From positions 1-7,750 of the forward strand of contig JAIHZV010000047.1 of assembly GCA_022718015.1 (NCBI GenBank): a DNA stretch of 7,750 nucleotides, written 5' to 3'. The position numbers and the translations under genes were made by a program. The notes beneath the pieces were generated by a model. It was not told the DNA's origin. It did not search any database and saw nothing but the letters and a program-made list of their open reading frames with translations. Source of the DNA: Phascolarctobacterium sp. (GTDB lineage: Bacteria > Bacillota > Negativicutes > Acidaminococcales > Acidaminococcaceae). This document shows positions 1-5,859 of this stretch, in pieces (positions within the stretch are counted from its first letter, which is position 1; each line of letters begins with the position of its first letter).

Positions 1-219
1 CATATATTTTGCTTTCTGATAGAGTACACGACCGGCTTCGGTGAGCAGAATCTGTCTGCTGCCGCGGGTGGTGATAATCAGCTTGGTGCCGAAGTAGTTT
101 TCTAATGAACGCAGCTGTTTGCTGAGAGCTGGCTGGGCGATATGCACAAAGTCAGCAGCACCGGTAAAGCTGCCTGCTTCAATAATTGCTAAGAAATTAC
201 GATAATTGTCTAGTTCCAT
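1..219 (-). CDS. LysR-type transcriptional regulator, N-terminal part (cut by window edge)
   Basis: Reading the minus strand from the ATG at 219-217 gives 73 codons, open to the window edge, beginning MELDNYRNFLAIIEAGSFTG. This is the winged helix-turn-helix domain of LysR-type regulators: the helix-turn-helix covers about residues 17-40, with the family hallmark pattern GSFTGAA...QPALSKQLRSLE, followed by the wing with LLTEAG near residues 58-63. The C-terminal effector-binding domain lies outside the window, so the ligand cannot be judged. A ribosome binding site, GGAGG on the minus strand (225-229), sits 5 nt before the ATG and fixes the start. The gene is divergent from the microprotein and permease units on its right, the usual arrangement for a LysR protein that controls its neighbour. 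Family assignment is firm; the target is inferred. Confidence 0.95.
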   Translation of the reverse strand, partial: MELDNYRNFLAIIEAGSFTGAADFVHIAQPALSKQLRSLENYFGTKLIITTRGSRQILLTEAGRVLYQKAKYM

Positions 220-246
220 ATAAGCCTCCAATCAAAAAACAGTTCT

Positions 247-282
247 ATAGAATTAGCAGTAACTACTAAATAATAGAATTAG
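247..282. repeat. 10-bp direct repeat in the LysR promoter region
   Basis: ATAGAATTAG occurs at 247-256 and again at 273-282, a spacing of 26 bp. The first copy overlaps the perfect palindrome TTCTATAGAA at 243-252. They lie 28-63 bp upstream of the LysR start codon, where an autoregulatory site would be expected. The repeat is seen directly; the function is inferred. The region is AT-rich, so chance is possible. Confidence 0.4.
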
Positions 283-371
283 TCTACCATAAGAATCGAC
301 ATATTTCAAGGATTTTTCTGCAACATAGTCCAAAAAAGAATAAAAAAGCAATAGCAATTTCTCATATCTTC

Positions 372-397
372 AATTCCAATCAGGTATTTTTCTTATT
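372..397 (+). repeat. 26-bp upstream element, copy 1
   Basis: This is identical over 26 bp to 972-997. It contains ATTCCAATCAGGTAT (373-387), an interrupted near-dyad ATtCC-N5-GGtAT that fits the T-N11-A rule of LysR boxes, followed by a T-rich stretch that serves as the -35 region. It ends 13 bp before the -10 box at 411-416, the same distance as in copy 2. Identity confined to this block suggests a bound regulatory site rather than a recent duplication of the whole region. Confidence 0.8.
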
Positions 398-416
398 TGG
401 CAATATCTGTTATACT
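388..416 (+). promoter_or_regulatory. Promoter of the first microprotein unit
   Basis: The -10 is TATACT at 411-416, preceded by TGT (408-410), which makes an extended -10. The -35 is poor (TTTTCT at 388-393, 17-bp spacer) and lies inside the 26-bp repeated element. A weak -35 beside a dyad suggests an activator-dependent promoter. The predicted transcript starts near 423, leaving a leader of about 70 nt before the ATG at 494. Confidence 0.65.
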
Positions 417-493
417 AAACGCGTAAAAACCAAACGGCTTTTACAGGAGTACTTTGTATAATTGATAGTGAAAAGAAAAGGAGCGAAGTTATC

Positions 494-679
494 ATGGCTG
501 AATTTAGTGTAGCAGTCGAGAAAGTTGAAAAATCTAGTTTGTTTGGTCACCTGTGTCGTCAACGTAACGATGCAGCAAAGGTTTTCCCGCATCGTGGTGA
601 AAAAGGCTTTGGCTTTAGCAAAAGAGTACAGGGCTATAAGCTCAATGCAGCGTCTTTAAAAGCGCTGAAAAGAGGCTGA
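494..679 (+). CDS. 61-residue microprotein with KVFPHRGE motif (first copy)
   Basis: This is a small basic protein of 61 residues that I do not recognise. It has no signal peptide or membrane segment. AAAGGAG at 477-483 lies 10 nt before the ATG, and a repeat-bearing promoter precedes it. Residues 29-38 read KVFPHRGEKG; the same KVFPHRGE block occurs in the 65-residue protein at 1070-1267. Aligned from the motif, further positions agree (an Arg five residues before the Lys, Phe at motif position 13, Gln at 18, Leu at 22). In the eight shared codons three third positions differ (gtt/gtc, ttc/ttt, ccg/cct) with no amino-acid change, so selection appears to act on the peptide. It stands alone with no transporter behind it and ends at a terminator. 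Function is unknown; a regulatory or binding role is only a guess. Confidence 0.75.
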   Translation: MAEFSVAVEKVEKSSLFGHLCRQRNDAAKVFPHRGEKGFGFSKRVQGYKLNAASLKALKRG

Positions 680-684
680 TACTG

Positions 685-771
685 ATGGGCATTCAGGGAT
701 TGGTCTTGCATTTCGTCGAGATTTTAGACAGAGATTTTTATAACAAGTATCTGAAGAATGTATTGTTATAA
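685..771 (+). CDS. Possible 28-residue peptide coupled to the first microprotein
   Basis: ATG at 685 opens a 28-codon frame starting MGIQGLVLHFVEIL and ending in TAA at 769-771. It begins five bases after the stop of the 61-residue protein, and AAAGAGG (669-675), inside the end of that gene, could act as ribosome binding site with 9-nt spacing. The terminator follows 13 bp later, so the frame neatly fills the rest of the transcript. Its end overlaps a perfect 9-bp inverted repeat (738-746/763-771). Alternating hydrophobic and charged residues could form an amphipathic helix. A frame this short may arise by chance and I see no homologue. Confidence 0.3.
   Translation: MGIQGLVLHFVEILDRDFYNKYLKNVLL
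738..771. repeat. Perfect 9-bp inverted repeat
   Basis: TTATAACAA (738-746) pairs with TTGTTATAA (763-771) across a 16-nt loop. It is AU-rich and so weak as an RNA hairpin, and has no T-run behind it. It may be a protein-binding dyad or part of the 3' untranslated structure ahead of the terminator at 785-835. Confidence 0.35.
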
Positions 772-784
772 CGTTTGCATATAC

Positions 785-835
785 GCCAGCTGAACATAAG
801 ACTTAGGGACAGGTCTTGTGAGCAGCTGGCTTTTT
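785..835 (+). terminator. Intrinsic terminator of the first microprotein unit
   Basis: The outer stem GCCAGCTG (785-792)/CAGCTGGC (823-830) is followed by TTTTT (831-835). A symmetric 5x5 internal loop separates it from an inner stem AAGAC (798-802)/GTCTT (813-817), capped by a loop containing AGGGACAG. It separates the first microprotein from the permease unit, which therefore needs its own promoter. Confidence 0.85.
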
Positions 836-971
836 GCTATCCAAAGCTATGCAAAATGGTTATATTTTTTATGCGAAACCAGTATTTTTATTTTTAGGTA
901 TTTTGTAGTATAATCTTTGACTGCGTGCTCTGGCTTAAGTAACTAAATTATATCATAAAGTATATAACTTA
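836..971 (+). other. AT-rich intergenic stretch between the two units
   Basis: There is no open frame with a ribosome binding site here. A TATAAT at 909-914 lacks a good -35, and a TTGACT at 917-922 lacks a good -10, so I do not call a promoter. Beyond these I see nothing before the second 26-bp element. Confidence 0.5.
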
Positions 972-997
972 AATTCCAATCAGGTATTTTTCTTATT
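972..997 (+). repeat. 26-bp upstream element, copy 2
   Basis: This is an exact 26-bp match to 372-397, offset by exactly 600 bp, with the T-N11-A dyad core at 973-987. Flanking similarity is low on the left. On the right, only AATAT and the -10 box stay aligned, so the conserved unit is the promoter element itself. Confidence 0.8.
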
Positions 998-1016
998 ATG
1001 GAATATGTTGTATAAT
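988..1016 (+). promoter_or_regulatory. Promoter of the microprotein-permease operon
   Basis: A consensus -10 TATAAT at 1011-1016 lies at the same distance from the 26-bp element as in copy 1. The -35 is the T-rich end of that element (TTTTCT at 988-993, 17-bp spacer) and is weak, which again points to activation by a bound factor. The transcript should start near 1023, about 47 nt before the microprotein start. Confidence 0.7.
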
Positions 1017-1069
1017 CAGTGGCAGTGAAAGGCACTCTCCAATATGAACTAGAAAGGAGCTGATACGTT

Positions 1070-1267
1070 TTGGATATTGCACTTATCATGAATGATGAAA
1101 AAGAAGATTCAAAGATTCGGGAGTACCTGAAACAAGTAGACAAAAAGTTTTACTATCGAGCTATCGAGAATAGAAAAAAGGAAGGCAAGGTCTTTCCTCA
1201 TCGTGGTGAAGATGGCAAGCTTTTCGTTAATACTTTTCAATATGTAAACTTATTCAAGAAGAAATAA
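1070..1267 (+). CDS. 65-residue microprotein with KVFPHRGE motif, first gene of permease operon
   Basis: This is a highly charged protein of 65 residues, rich in Lys and Glu, with no signal peptide or membrane segment; I do not recognise it. The start is TTG at 1070, chosen because AAAGGAG (1053-1059) lies 10 nt before it; the first in-frame ATG (1088) is 28 nt from that site. Residues 40-49 read KVFPHRGEDG, matching the 61-residue protein at 494-679, while the N-terminal parts differ. The stop at 1265-1267 is only 16 bp before the permease start, with the permease ribosome binding site just behind it, so the two are surely co-transcribed and may be translationally coupled. It could be a regulator, accessory subunit or stability factor of the permease; the context supports a link, not a mechanism. 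Confidence 0.75.
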   Translation: MDIALIMNDEKEDSKIREYLKQVDKKFYYRAIENRKKEGKVFPHRGEDGKLFVNTFQYVNLFKKK

Positions 1268-1283
1268 TGGAGGGACAATTCTT

Positions 1284-2561
1284 ATGACACCGGCAATTAA
1301 ATGCTTAATTCTGCTGGCGGTGGTTGCACTGTTATTTGTAACCGAAATGATTCCGCTGGCTATGACTGCCGTACTGGCAGCTATCGCTTGCAGCGCTTTG
1401 GGCCTGGTTCCGGAAAACCAGATCTTCCTTGGCCTTGCAGATTCTACTGTAGTTCTTTTTGGTGGTATGTTCGTCGTAGGTGCTGCGATGTTCTACACCG
1501 GTCTTGCACAAAAAGTTGGCGGCGCAGTTGTTAAACTGTTCGGTACTAATGAAAACAGCCTTATGTTTGGTCTTATGGTTATTGCGGCTGTTATGTCTGC
1601 GTTCCTGTCTAACACTGGTACTACTGCCTGCCTGATTCCTGTAGTTATGGGTATCTGCGCACAAGCAAAGCTTTCTGCTTCCCGTCAGCTCATGCCGTTG
1701 GCCTTCGCAGCTGGCCTGGGTGGTACCTGCACCCTGATTGGTACCCCGCCTAACATTCTGGCAAACGTTGCTCTGAAGGCAGCTGGTATGCCGGAACTGC
1801 AATTTGGCTTCTTCGAATATGCGTATATCGGTATTCCTATTACTGTTGCAGGTATCGTTTATATGATGTTCGTTGGCAAATACATTTTGCCGGCTGGCAC
1901 TACTGAGGACGTTGCTGATGTAGAGCAAGAGATTGATGCTACTAATGCAACTCCGAGAAAACAACTCATCTGCGGTATCATCATGATTGGTGTTATTGGT
2001 TCTATGGCAACCAGCATCGTTCCTCTGGAGCTTGCTGCTGTTGTCGGAGCGGTACTGTGCGTATTGACAGGCTGCATCACTGAAAAACAAGCCTATAACT
2101 CCATAGACTGGATTACAATCTTCCTGTTCGCAGGCATGATTCCTGTAGCAACTGCTATGAACACCAGCGGCGCTGGCAAGCTGATTGCTGAAGCAACCGT
2201 AAACATGATGGGCGGCAATCCGTCTCCTTATCTGGTAACCGCAGTACTCTTTGGGCTGGCTGTTGTTCTGACTCAGTTCATGTCTAACACCGCTTCTAAA
2301 GCTCTGCTGTGCCCGGTAGGCATCGCACTCTCCGCACAAATGGGTGCATCTCCGAAGGCTGTACTGATGGCAATTCTGATTGCTTCCAGCTGCGCATTCG
2401 CTTCTCCGGTAGGCACTCCTCCGAACACCCTGGTGCTTGGCCCTGGCAAATACAAATTCCTGGACTATGTAAAAGCTGGCGGCGGTCTGGTAGCTGTATG
2501 CATGGTTGTAGCTATCGTAGTTATTCCTATCGTATGGCCGTTCTTCCCGACAGCAGCTTAA
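1284..2561 (+). CDS. SLC13-family (DASS/ArsB-type) anion permease
   Basis: This is a 425-residue inner-membrane protein, hydrophobic throughout, predicted to import dicarboxylates or related anions, probably with Na+. It shows the two-fold repeat of the SLC13/DASS fold: SNT at residues 109-111 followed by IGTPPN at 152-157, and again SNT at 334-336 followed by VGTPPNT at 376-382. These are the Ser-Asn-Thr substrate and cation-binding hairpins seen in proteins such as VcINDY. The length is slightly below the usual 430-500. GGAGGG (1269-1274) lies 9 nt before the ATG. It is the second gene of an operon behind the 65-residue microprotein and ends at a terminator at 2675-2722. Codon choice is strongly restricted (CTG, GGT, GCT, ATC and TTC dominate, with almost no ATA), unlike the next gene, which suggests high expression. 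The exact substrate cannot be read; succinate or another C4-dicarboxylate is a guess. Confidence 0.9.
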   Translation: MTPAIKCLILLAVVALLFVTEMIPLAMTAVLAAIACSALGLVPENQIFLGLADSTVVLFGGMFVVGAAMFYTGLAQKVGGAVVKLFGTNENSLMFGLMVIAAVMSAFLSNTGTTACLIPVVMGICAQAKLSASRQLMPLAFAAGLGGTCTLIGTPPNILANVALKAAGMPELQFGFFEYAYIGIPITVAGIVYMMFVGKYILPAGTTEDVADVEQEIDATNATPRKQLICGIIMIGVIGSMATSIVPLELAAVVGAVLCVLTGCITEKQAYNSIDWITIFLFAGMIPVATAMNTSGAGKLIAEATVNMMGGNPSPYLVTAVLFGLAVVLTQFMSNTASKALLCPVGIALSAQMGASPKAVLMAILIASSCAFASPVGTPPNTLVLGPGKYKFLDYVKAGGGLVAVCMVVAIVVIPIVWPFFPTAA

Positions 2562-2674
2562 TTTCTTAAAGTAGACAAATCATCACCATTCTTACAATTA
2601 AATAGATTCCTTCTTTTTCCTTGATATATTTGCTTAGGGGACATTGGCAATATACAAAGGATATATAAGTGGAG

Positions 2675-2722
2675 CAGCCCTCGGACGCGTTGGGACAGAA
2701 CGCGAAAGAGGGCTGTTTTTTT
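2675..2722 (+). terminator. Intrinsic terminator of the permease operon
   Basis: The outer stem CAGCCCTC (2675-2682)/GAGGGCTG (2708-2715) is followed by seven T (2716-2722). A 3x3 internal loop leads to an inner stem CGCGTT (2686-2691)/AACGCG (2699-2704) closed by the loop GGGACAG. The layout and loop sequence resemble the terminator at 785-835. Confidence 0.92.
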
Positions 2723-2727
2723 GCTTG

Positions 2728-2756
2728 TTGCATACAGAAAATGCTTATGCTAGAAT
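2728..2756 (+). promoter_or_regulatory. Promoter of the secreted-protein gene
   Basis: TTGCAT (2728-2733), a 17-bp spacer and TAGAAT (2751-2756), with TGC directly before the -10 (extended -10). It starts six bases after the T-run of the preceding terminator. The predicted start near 2763 leaves a leader of under 20 nt with the ribosome binding site almost at its 5' end. Confidence 0.75.
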
Positions 2757-2779
2757 TGATGTAAGAGGAGGCGATGATA

Positions 2780-4105
2780 ATGAATTTAAAAAAGACAGCA
2801 GTATGCTTATGTATGATGATGAGCTTTATGAATATGGCGTATGCTTTTCCTATGCATATAGAAACATATAAGAGCAAAATTAAGAGCAGCCAGGAGAAAT
2901 CCGCGTCATATATGAAGGATTATGAGCGAGGCTATGCTTTAGCAAAGCTTGGCGTGGATTTAGTGAATGCTGCCTTGCACAATGATTATGCAAGCTACCG
3001 CAAGCTGGTAGGAGCGTCTCCAAGAAACACGCCGACTTTTATTGGCATTTATTTTTATAATCCTCGCAATGACTTTGAAGAAGAAAGCAGACGCGCTTTT
3101 GAAAATTTGAAGGTGCTGCTCAATGCTGTAGGAATAAAAAAAGTAGAGCTGTTCGATAAAAATAATAATTATGCAGCTTTGGGAAAAAGTAATTCTGACA
3201 GCAGATATAAGTCTATAACAGTTTACTGGCTAATAAATAATGAAAGGCTCATGGTGCCGCAAGTATTTGCTTTCGAAAAAGATGGGGAATGGAAAATAAA
3301 TCAGTTCCTTTTAGGCAGAGCAAGTTATTCGAAAGAAAATATTTTGCATGCAGAAAAAAATGCTCAAAAGGTTATCCAAGCTTTAAAGAATGGTGATTAT
3401 GAAGCGTACCAGAAGAGTTTTTTAGGTAATAATGCGAAAAAAAGATTATCAGCACGCAATTGTCGAGAGTTGCAGCAGCTGCTGGAGAAAAATAAATATA
3501 AGGTTACCTTGACCTATGAATGTTATCCTTTTTTTGAGATTACAGCATTTTTTCACGATCCCAAAACCCAGAAGCAGGCAGGAATAATATATTTGTATTG
3601 TGATAATCAAGGAAATATTGTCGATATTGACAATAAGCTTGGAGCGCATGATTACAAGCAGCAGAGATTGGCGATAGTAGATAATATTTTGCGCGCTAAA
3701 TATATTACTGGCGATAATGACGCTTACGAAAAAAATTTGACAAAACTTGCTTTGGCTGATGCCAAAATTGATTTTACGCCGCGAGACTATGAAGCAGCAA
3801 AAGAGGTTTTTATAGGCGTACACTTTAATACGAATAAGGCACCGCTGATTAAGCTTGTGGATATGGGTATCAATATGACTAGGGCGGAGGCTGCTTTGTA
3901 TAGGGCCAGTTTTGCTGATGGCAGTACGCAGGATTTTCTTTTTGTTTTTGATGACAGCCTGTTGCAGCCTAAATGTGTTTATTGGGAAGCTTATACAGTA
4001 AATGAGGAAAATGACATAGGCTCTAAGCTATGGAAGGAGGCTGAGGAAAAGTACAAAAATAATCCGGACAGATATGCGTGGAGGCATAAAGTTTTGGATT
4101 GGTAA
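2780..4105 (+). CDS. Secreted protein of unknown function with three degenerate repeats
   Basis: The 441-residue product begins MNLKKTAVCLCMMM; Lys4-Lys5, a hydrophobic core and AYA at 20-22 make a Sec signal peptide with likely cleavage before Phe23. No lipobox is evident. I start it at ATG 2780 because GGAGG (2767-2771) is 8 nt away; the in-frame ATG at 2774 is only 2 nt from it. The mature part seems to hold three related units (about 58-176, 194-284, 298-405). Each opens with a helix ending in a D-Y or D-A-Y pattern (HNDYASY, NGDYEAY, GDNDAY) and continues into beta-rich stretches, reminiscent of NTF2/SnoaL-like folds; that fold is a guess from pattern. It has its own promoter and terminator. 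Base composition is AT-rich with ATA, AGA and TTA codons, unlike its neighbours. I recognise no family. Confidence 0.85.
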   Translation: MNLKKTAVCLCMMMSFMNMAYAFPMHIETYKSKIKSSQEKSASYMKDYERGYALAKLGVDLVNAALHNDYASYRKLVGASPRNTPTFIGIYFYNPRNDFEEESRRAFENLKVLLNAVGIKKVELFDKNNNYAALGKSNSDSRYKSITVYWLINNERLMVPQVFAFEKDGEWKINQFLLGRASYSKENILHAEKNAQKVIQALKNGDYEAYQKSFLGNNAKKRLSARNCRELQQLLEKNKYKVTLTYECYPFFEITAFFHDPKTQKQAGIIYLYCDNQGNIVDIDNKLGAHDYKQQRLAIVDNILRAKYITGDNDAYEKNLTKLALADAKIDFTPRDYEAAKEVFIGVHFNTNKAPLIKLVDMGINMTRAEAALYRASFADGSTQDFLFVFDDSLLQPKCVYWEAYTVNEENDIGSKLWKEAEEKYKNNPDRYAWRHKVLDW

Positions 4106-4207
4106 TGCTGTGATAGTGGAAGCCGATAGTGAAAAGCTTATTTGCTGTTTATGTCTGCTGAATATTGTAGAAGCTGCAAAGAAACCGCAATTTAAATGTA
4201 AAAAGCA

Positions 4208-4252
4208 AACCACCTTATATGCTGCGATTGTGTAGTATATAAGGTGGTTTTT
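4208..4252. terminator. Bidirectional terminator between convergent genes
   Basis: A perfect 13-bp stem, 4208-4220 against 4237-4249, can be extended by five more pairs including G-U, leaving a 6-nt loop (4226-4231). On the plus strand it runs into T (to 4252). On the minus strand it is followed by TTGCTTTTT. It serves the secreted-protein gene on one side and the DASS transporter, whose stop is 25 nt away, on the other. Confidence 0.92.
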
Positions 4253-4274
4253 AGCTATAAATATTTATCTGTTT

Positions 4275-5771
4275 TTATACCAAACCCAGCCATTTCCAAT
4301 AGGTGCTGCCGAGCAACATGATGAGCGCGAAGCCGATGAGCGTCAGCGGGATGCCGCTGCGCACGAAGTCACGCACTTCGAAGGTGTTCGTGCCGTAGGC
4401 AATCATGTTTTGTGGCGCGTTGACAGGCAGGATGAAGCCGAAGCTGACAACGTATTGCAGAATCATGGTCATGCCGATGACATTGACGCCAGGAGTTTTG
4501 AGCTGCTGCAAGACGGAGATGATGATGGGAATGATGGCAGAGGCAAGACCGGCGGCGCTGGCAAAGCCCATATGCACGATAATCAAAAACAGCGCCATAA
4601 TTGCCAGAACCGTGAGCGTGGTGGAGTCGGCGAGGTTAAAGGTGGAGACAATAACGTTTGCCAGCCAGGTGGCAGCCTTCGTAGACAGCAGCGCACTGCC
4701 GAGGGAGATGCCTACGCCGAAGAGAACAACGGTACCCCAGTTGATTTTGTTGACAACCTCGTTCCACTGCATAACGCCGATTTTGGGCAGCATAAGCAGA
4801 GTGATAGCGACCATCGTTGTGGTGGAGGTGTCAATTACGTGCAGCTTTTTCTCTGTCGTCCATAAAATTAGCAGGCAGATAGAGATGACGAGCAGCTTGA
4901 TTTCGTTAGTCGTGATTTTGCCCATGTCTGCTAAAAGCTTTTTGACGGTTTCTTTGCCGCCGGGGATTTCCTTGATTTCCGGCGGCATGAGGAACATCAT
5001 GACATGGTAAAGCGCAAAGCTCATCAGAATAGCAAAGGGCGCAGCGGCGATGAACCAGTCCATCCAGGAAATATCTACGCCAAGTTGGGTGCGGATGAAG
5101 TTTACGGCAACCATATTTTGCGCAGCCGCCGTTTTAATGCCGACGTTCCACACGCTGTCAACCTGTGCAACGGTAATCATGAGCATGCCGGCGAAGCGGC
5201 TTTTAAGCGGTACGCCGAAGGCGCTAATCATGCCGAGAACGATGGGCACGAGGCAGGCCACACGTGCTGTCGTGCTGGGGACGAAGAAGCTGAGGATAAA
5301 GCCGCAGCAGATAACGCCTATGACAACGTGATTAGATTTTGTACCGAGCTTTGATAAAACAGTGAGCGCAATACGCTTGTCCAGTCCAGTCTTGGTCATG
5401 GCGGCAGCTAAAAACAAGGCTGCGCCGACAAGGCAGAAGGCTGTGCTGGAAAAGCCCTTGAGTCCCATGGCAAGACCGGCGGCAGTGCCGAAGATTTTTC
5501 CTGTTGCCGGGTTAGGTGCAAAGCCGATTAATAGAGCCATGAGCGCAATGATGACGCCGGCGCTTACCGGATAGGAGATGGCGGTTGTTGCCCAGACGAT
5601 GACGGAAAAGACCATGATGCCAAGCATACGATGTCCGGCAACGGAAAGACCGTCAGGCGTAGGCAGGGAGACGATGACGCAGAGGACAAGCAGCGCCAGG
5701 TAGAAGCCGTACTTTTTGAAGAAGCCTTCATCAGTCGCGGCTACTGTTAGTGTTTTTTCTTTTTCTTTCAT
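4275..5771 (-). CDS. DASS-family anion transporter, CitT/TtdT-like
   Basis: This 498-residue integral membrane protein has a soluble N-terminal stretch (MKEKEKTLTVAATDEGFFKK) before the first membrane segment. The first half carries SFFVPSTTAR (residues 161-170), the variant of the SNT hairpin with Ser-Thr-Thr. The second half carries GFASAAGLAS (402-411) in place of the second SNT, and LPVNAPQNMIAYG (449-460) in place of the usual PPN loop. This pattern resembles the CitT/TtdT-type antiporters and plant-type dicarboxylate carriers, so exchange of di- or tricarboxylates is more likely than simple uptake, though mode and substrate are inferred. The start at 5771 is fixed by GAGGGG on the minus strand (5781-5786) 9 nt upstream. 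It is a single-gene unit convergent with the secreted-protein gene and divergent from hdrBCA, with its own promoter at 5860-5889. It is distinct from the permease at 1284-2561, not a recent duplicate. Confidence 0.9.
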   Translation of the reverse strand: MKEKEKTLTVAATDEGFFKKYGFYLALLVLCVIVSLPTPDGLSVAGHRMLGIMVFSVIVWATTAISYPVSAGVIIALMALLIGFAPNPATGKIFGTAAGLAMGLKGFSSTAFCLVGAALFLAAAMTKTGLDKRIALTVLSKLGTKSNHVVIGVICCGFILSFFVPSTTARVACLVPIVLGMISAFGVPLKSRFAGMLMITVAQVDSVWNVGIKTAAAQNMVAVNFIRTQLGVDISWMDWFIAAAPFAILMSFALYHVMMFLMPPEIKEIPGGKETVKKLLADMGKITTNEIKLLVISICLLILWTTEKKLHVIDTSTTTMVAITLLMLPKIGVMQWNEVVNKINWGTVVLFGVGISLGSALLSTKAATWLANVIVSTFNLADSTTLTVLAIMALFLIIVHMGFASAAGLASAIIPIIISVLQQLKTPGVNVIGMTMILQYVVSFGFILPVNAPQNMIAYGTNTFEVRDFVRSGIPLTLIGFALIMLLGSTYWKWLGLV

Positions 5772-5809
5772 AAATATTCACCCCTCAGAATAAAATAAAG
5801 TATAAAACG

Positions 5810-5847
5810 AAAAAACTCCGACGAACCAACATTGGTTTATCGGAGTT
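5810..5847 (-). promoter_or_regulatory. Terminator-like hairpin in the 5' leader of the DASS gene
   Basis: Arms AACTCCGA (5814-5821)/TCGGAGTT (5840-5847), a 2x2 internal loop, then AACCA/TGGTT (5824-5828/5833-5837). Read on the minus strand, the hairpin is followed by a run of T (down to 5810), as in an intrinsic terminator; on the plus strand there is no such run. It begins within a few bases of the predicted transcript start and ends about 40 nt before the DASS start codon. It could be an attenuator, a stabilising 5' hairpin or an operator. Confidence 0.7.
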
Positions 5848-5859
5848 ATCCTTATTTAT

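Noticed and set aside
397..410. TTGGCA resembling a sigma-54 -24 element
   Set aside because: There is no GC dinucleotide at the -12 spacing, and the equivalent position in the second promoter (997-1010) does not keep it.
372..997. The 26-bp repeats as ends of a mobile element or a segmental duplication
   Set aside because: They are direct, there is no transposase between them, and sequence on either side is unrelated. Both sit at the same place relative to a -10 box, which fits a promoter element better.
1332..2339. 335-codon open frame antisense to the permease
   Set aside because: It is a shadow of the GC-biased third positions of the permease. It has no ribosome binding site or promoter, and its product is rich in Cys, Asn and Gln without any recognisable domain.
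2774..2782. ATG at 2774 as start of the secreted protein
   Set aside because: It is only 2 nt from the GGAGG. The in-frame ATG at 2780 has ideal 8-nt spacing and gives a normal signal peptide.
2644..2871. 75-codon open frame across the permease terminator
   Set aside because: It runs through the terminator hairpin and promoter and overlaps the start of the secreted-protein gene. It has no ribosome binding site.
4110..4235. GTG-initiated 41-codon frame after the secreted-protein gene
   Set aside because: It has no ribosome binding site and ends inside the bidirectional terminator, so it would seldom be transcribed whole.
4405..5010. 201-codon open frame antisense to the DASS gene
   Set aside because: It mirrors a clearly real transporter on the other strand. 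It has no initiation signals of its own, and its product is a typical complementary-strand artefact.
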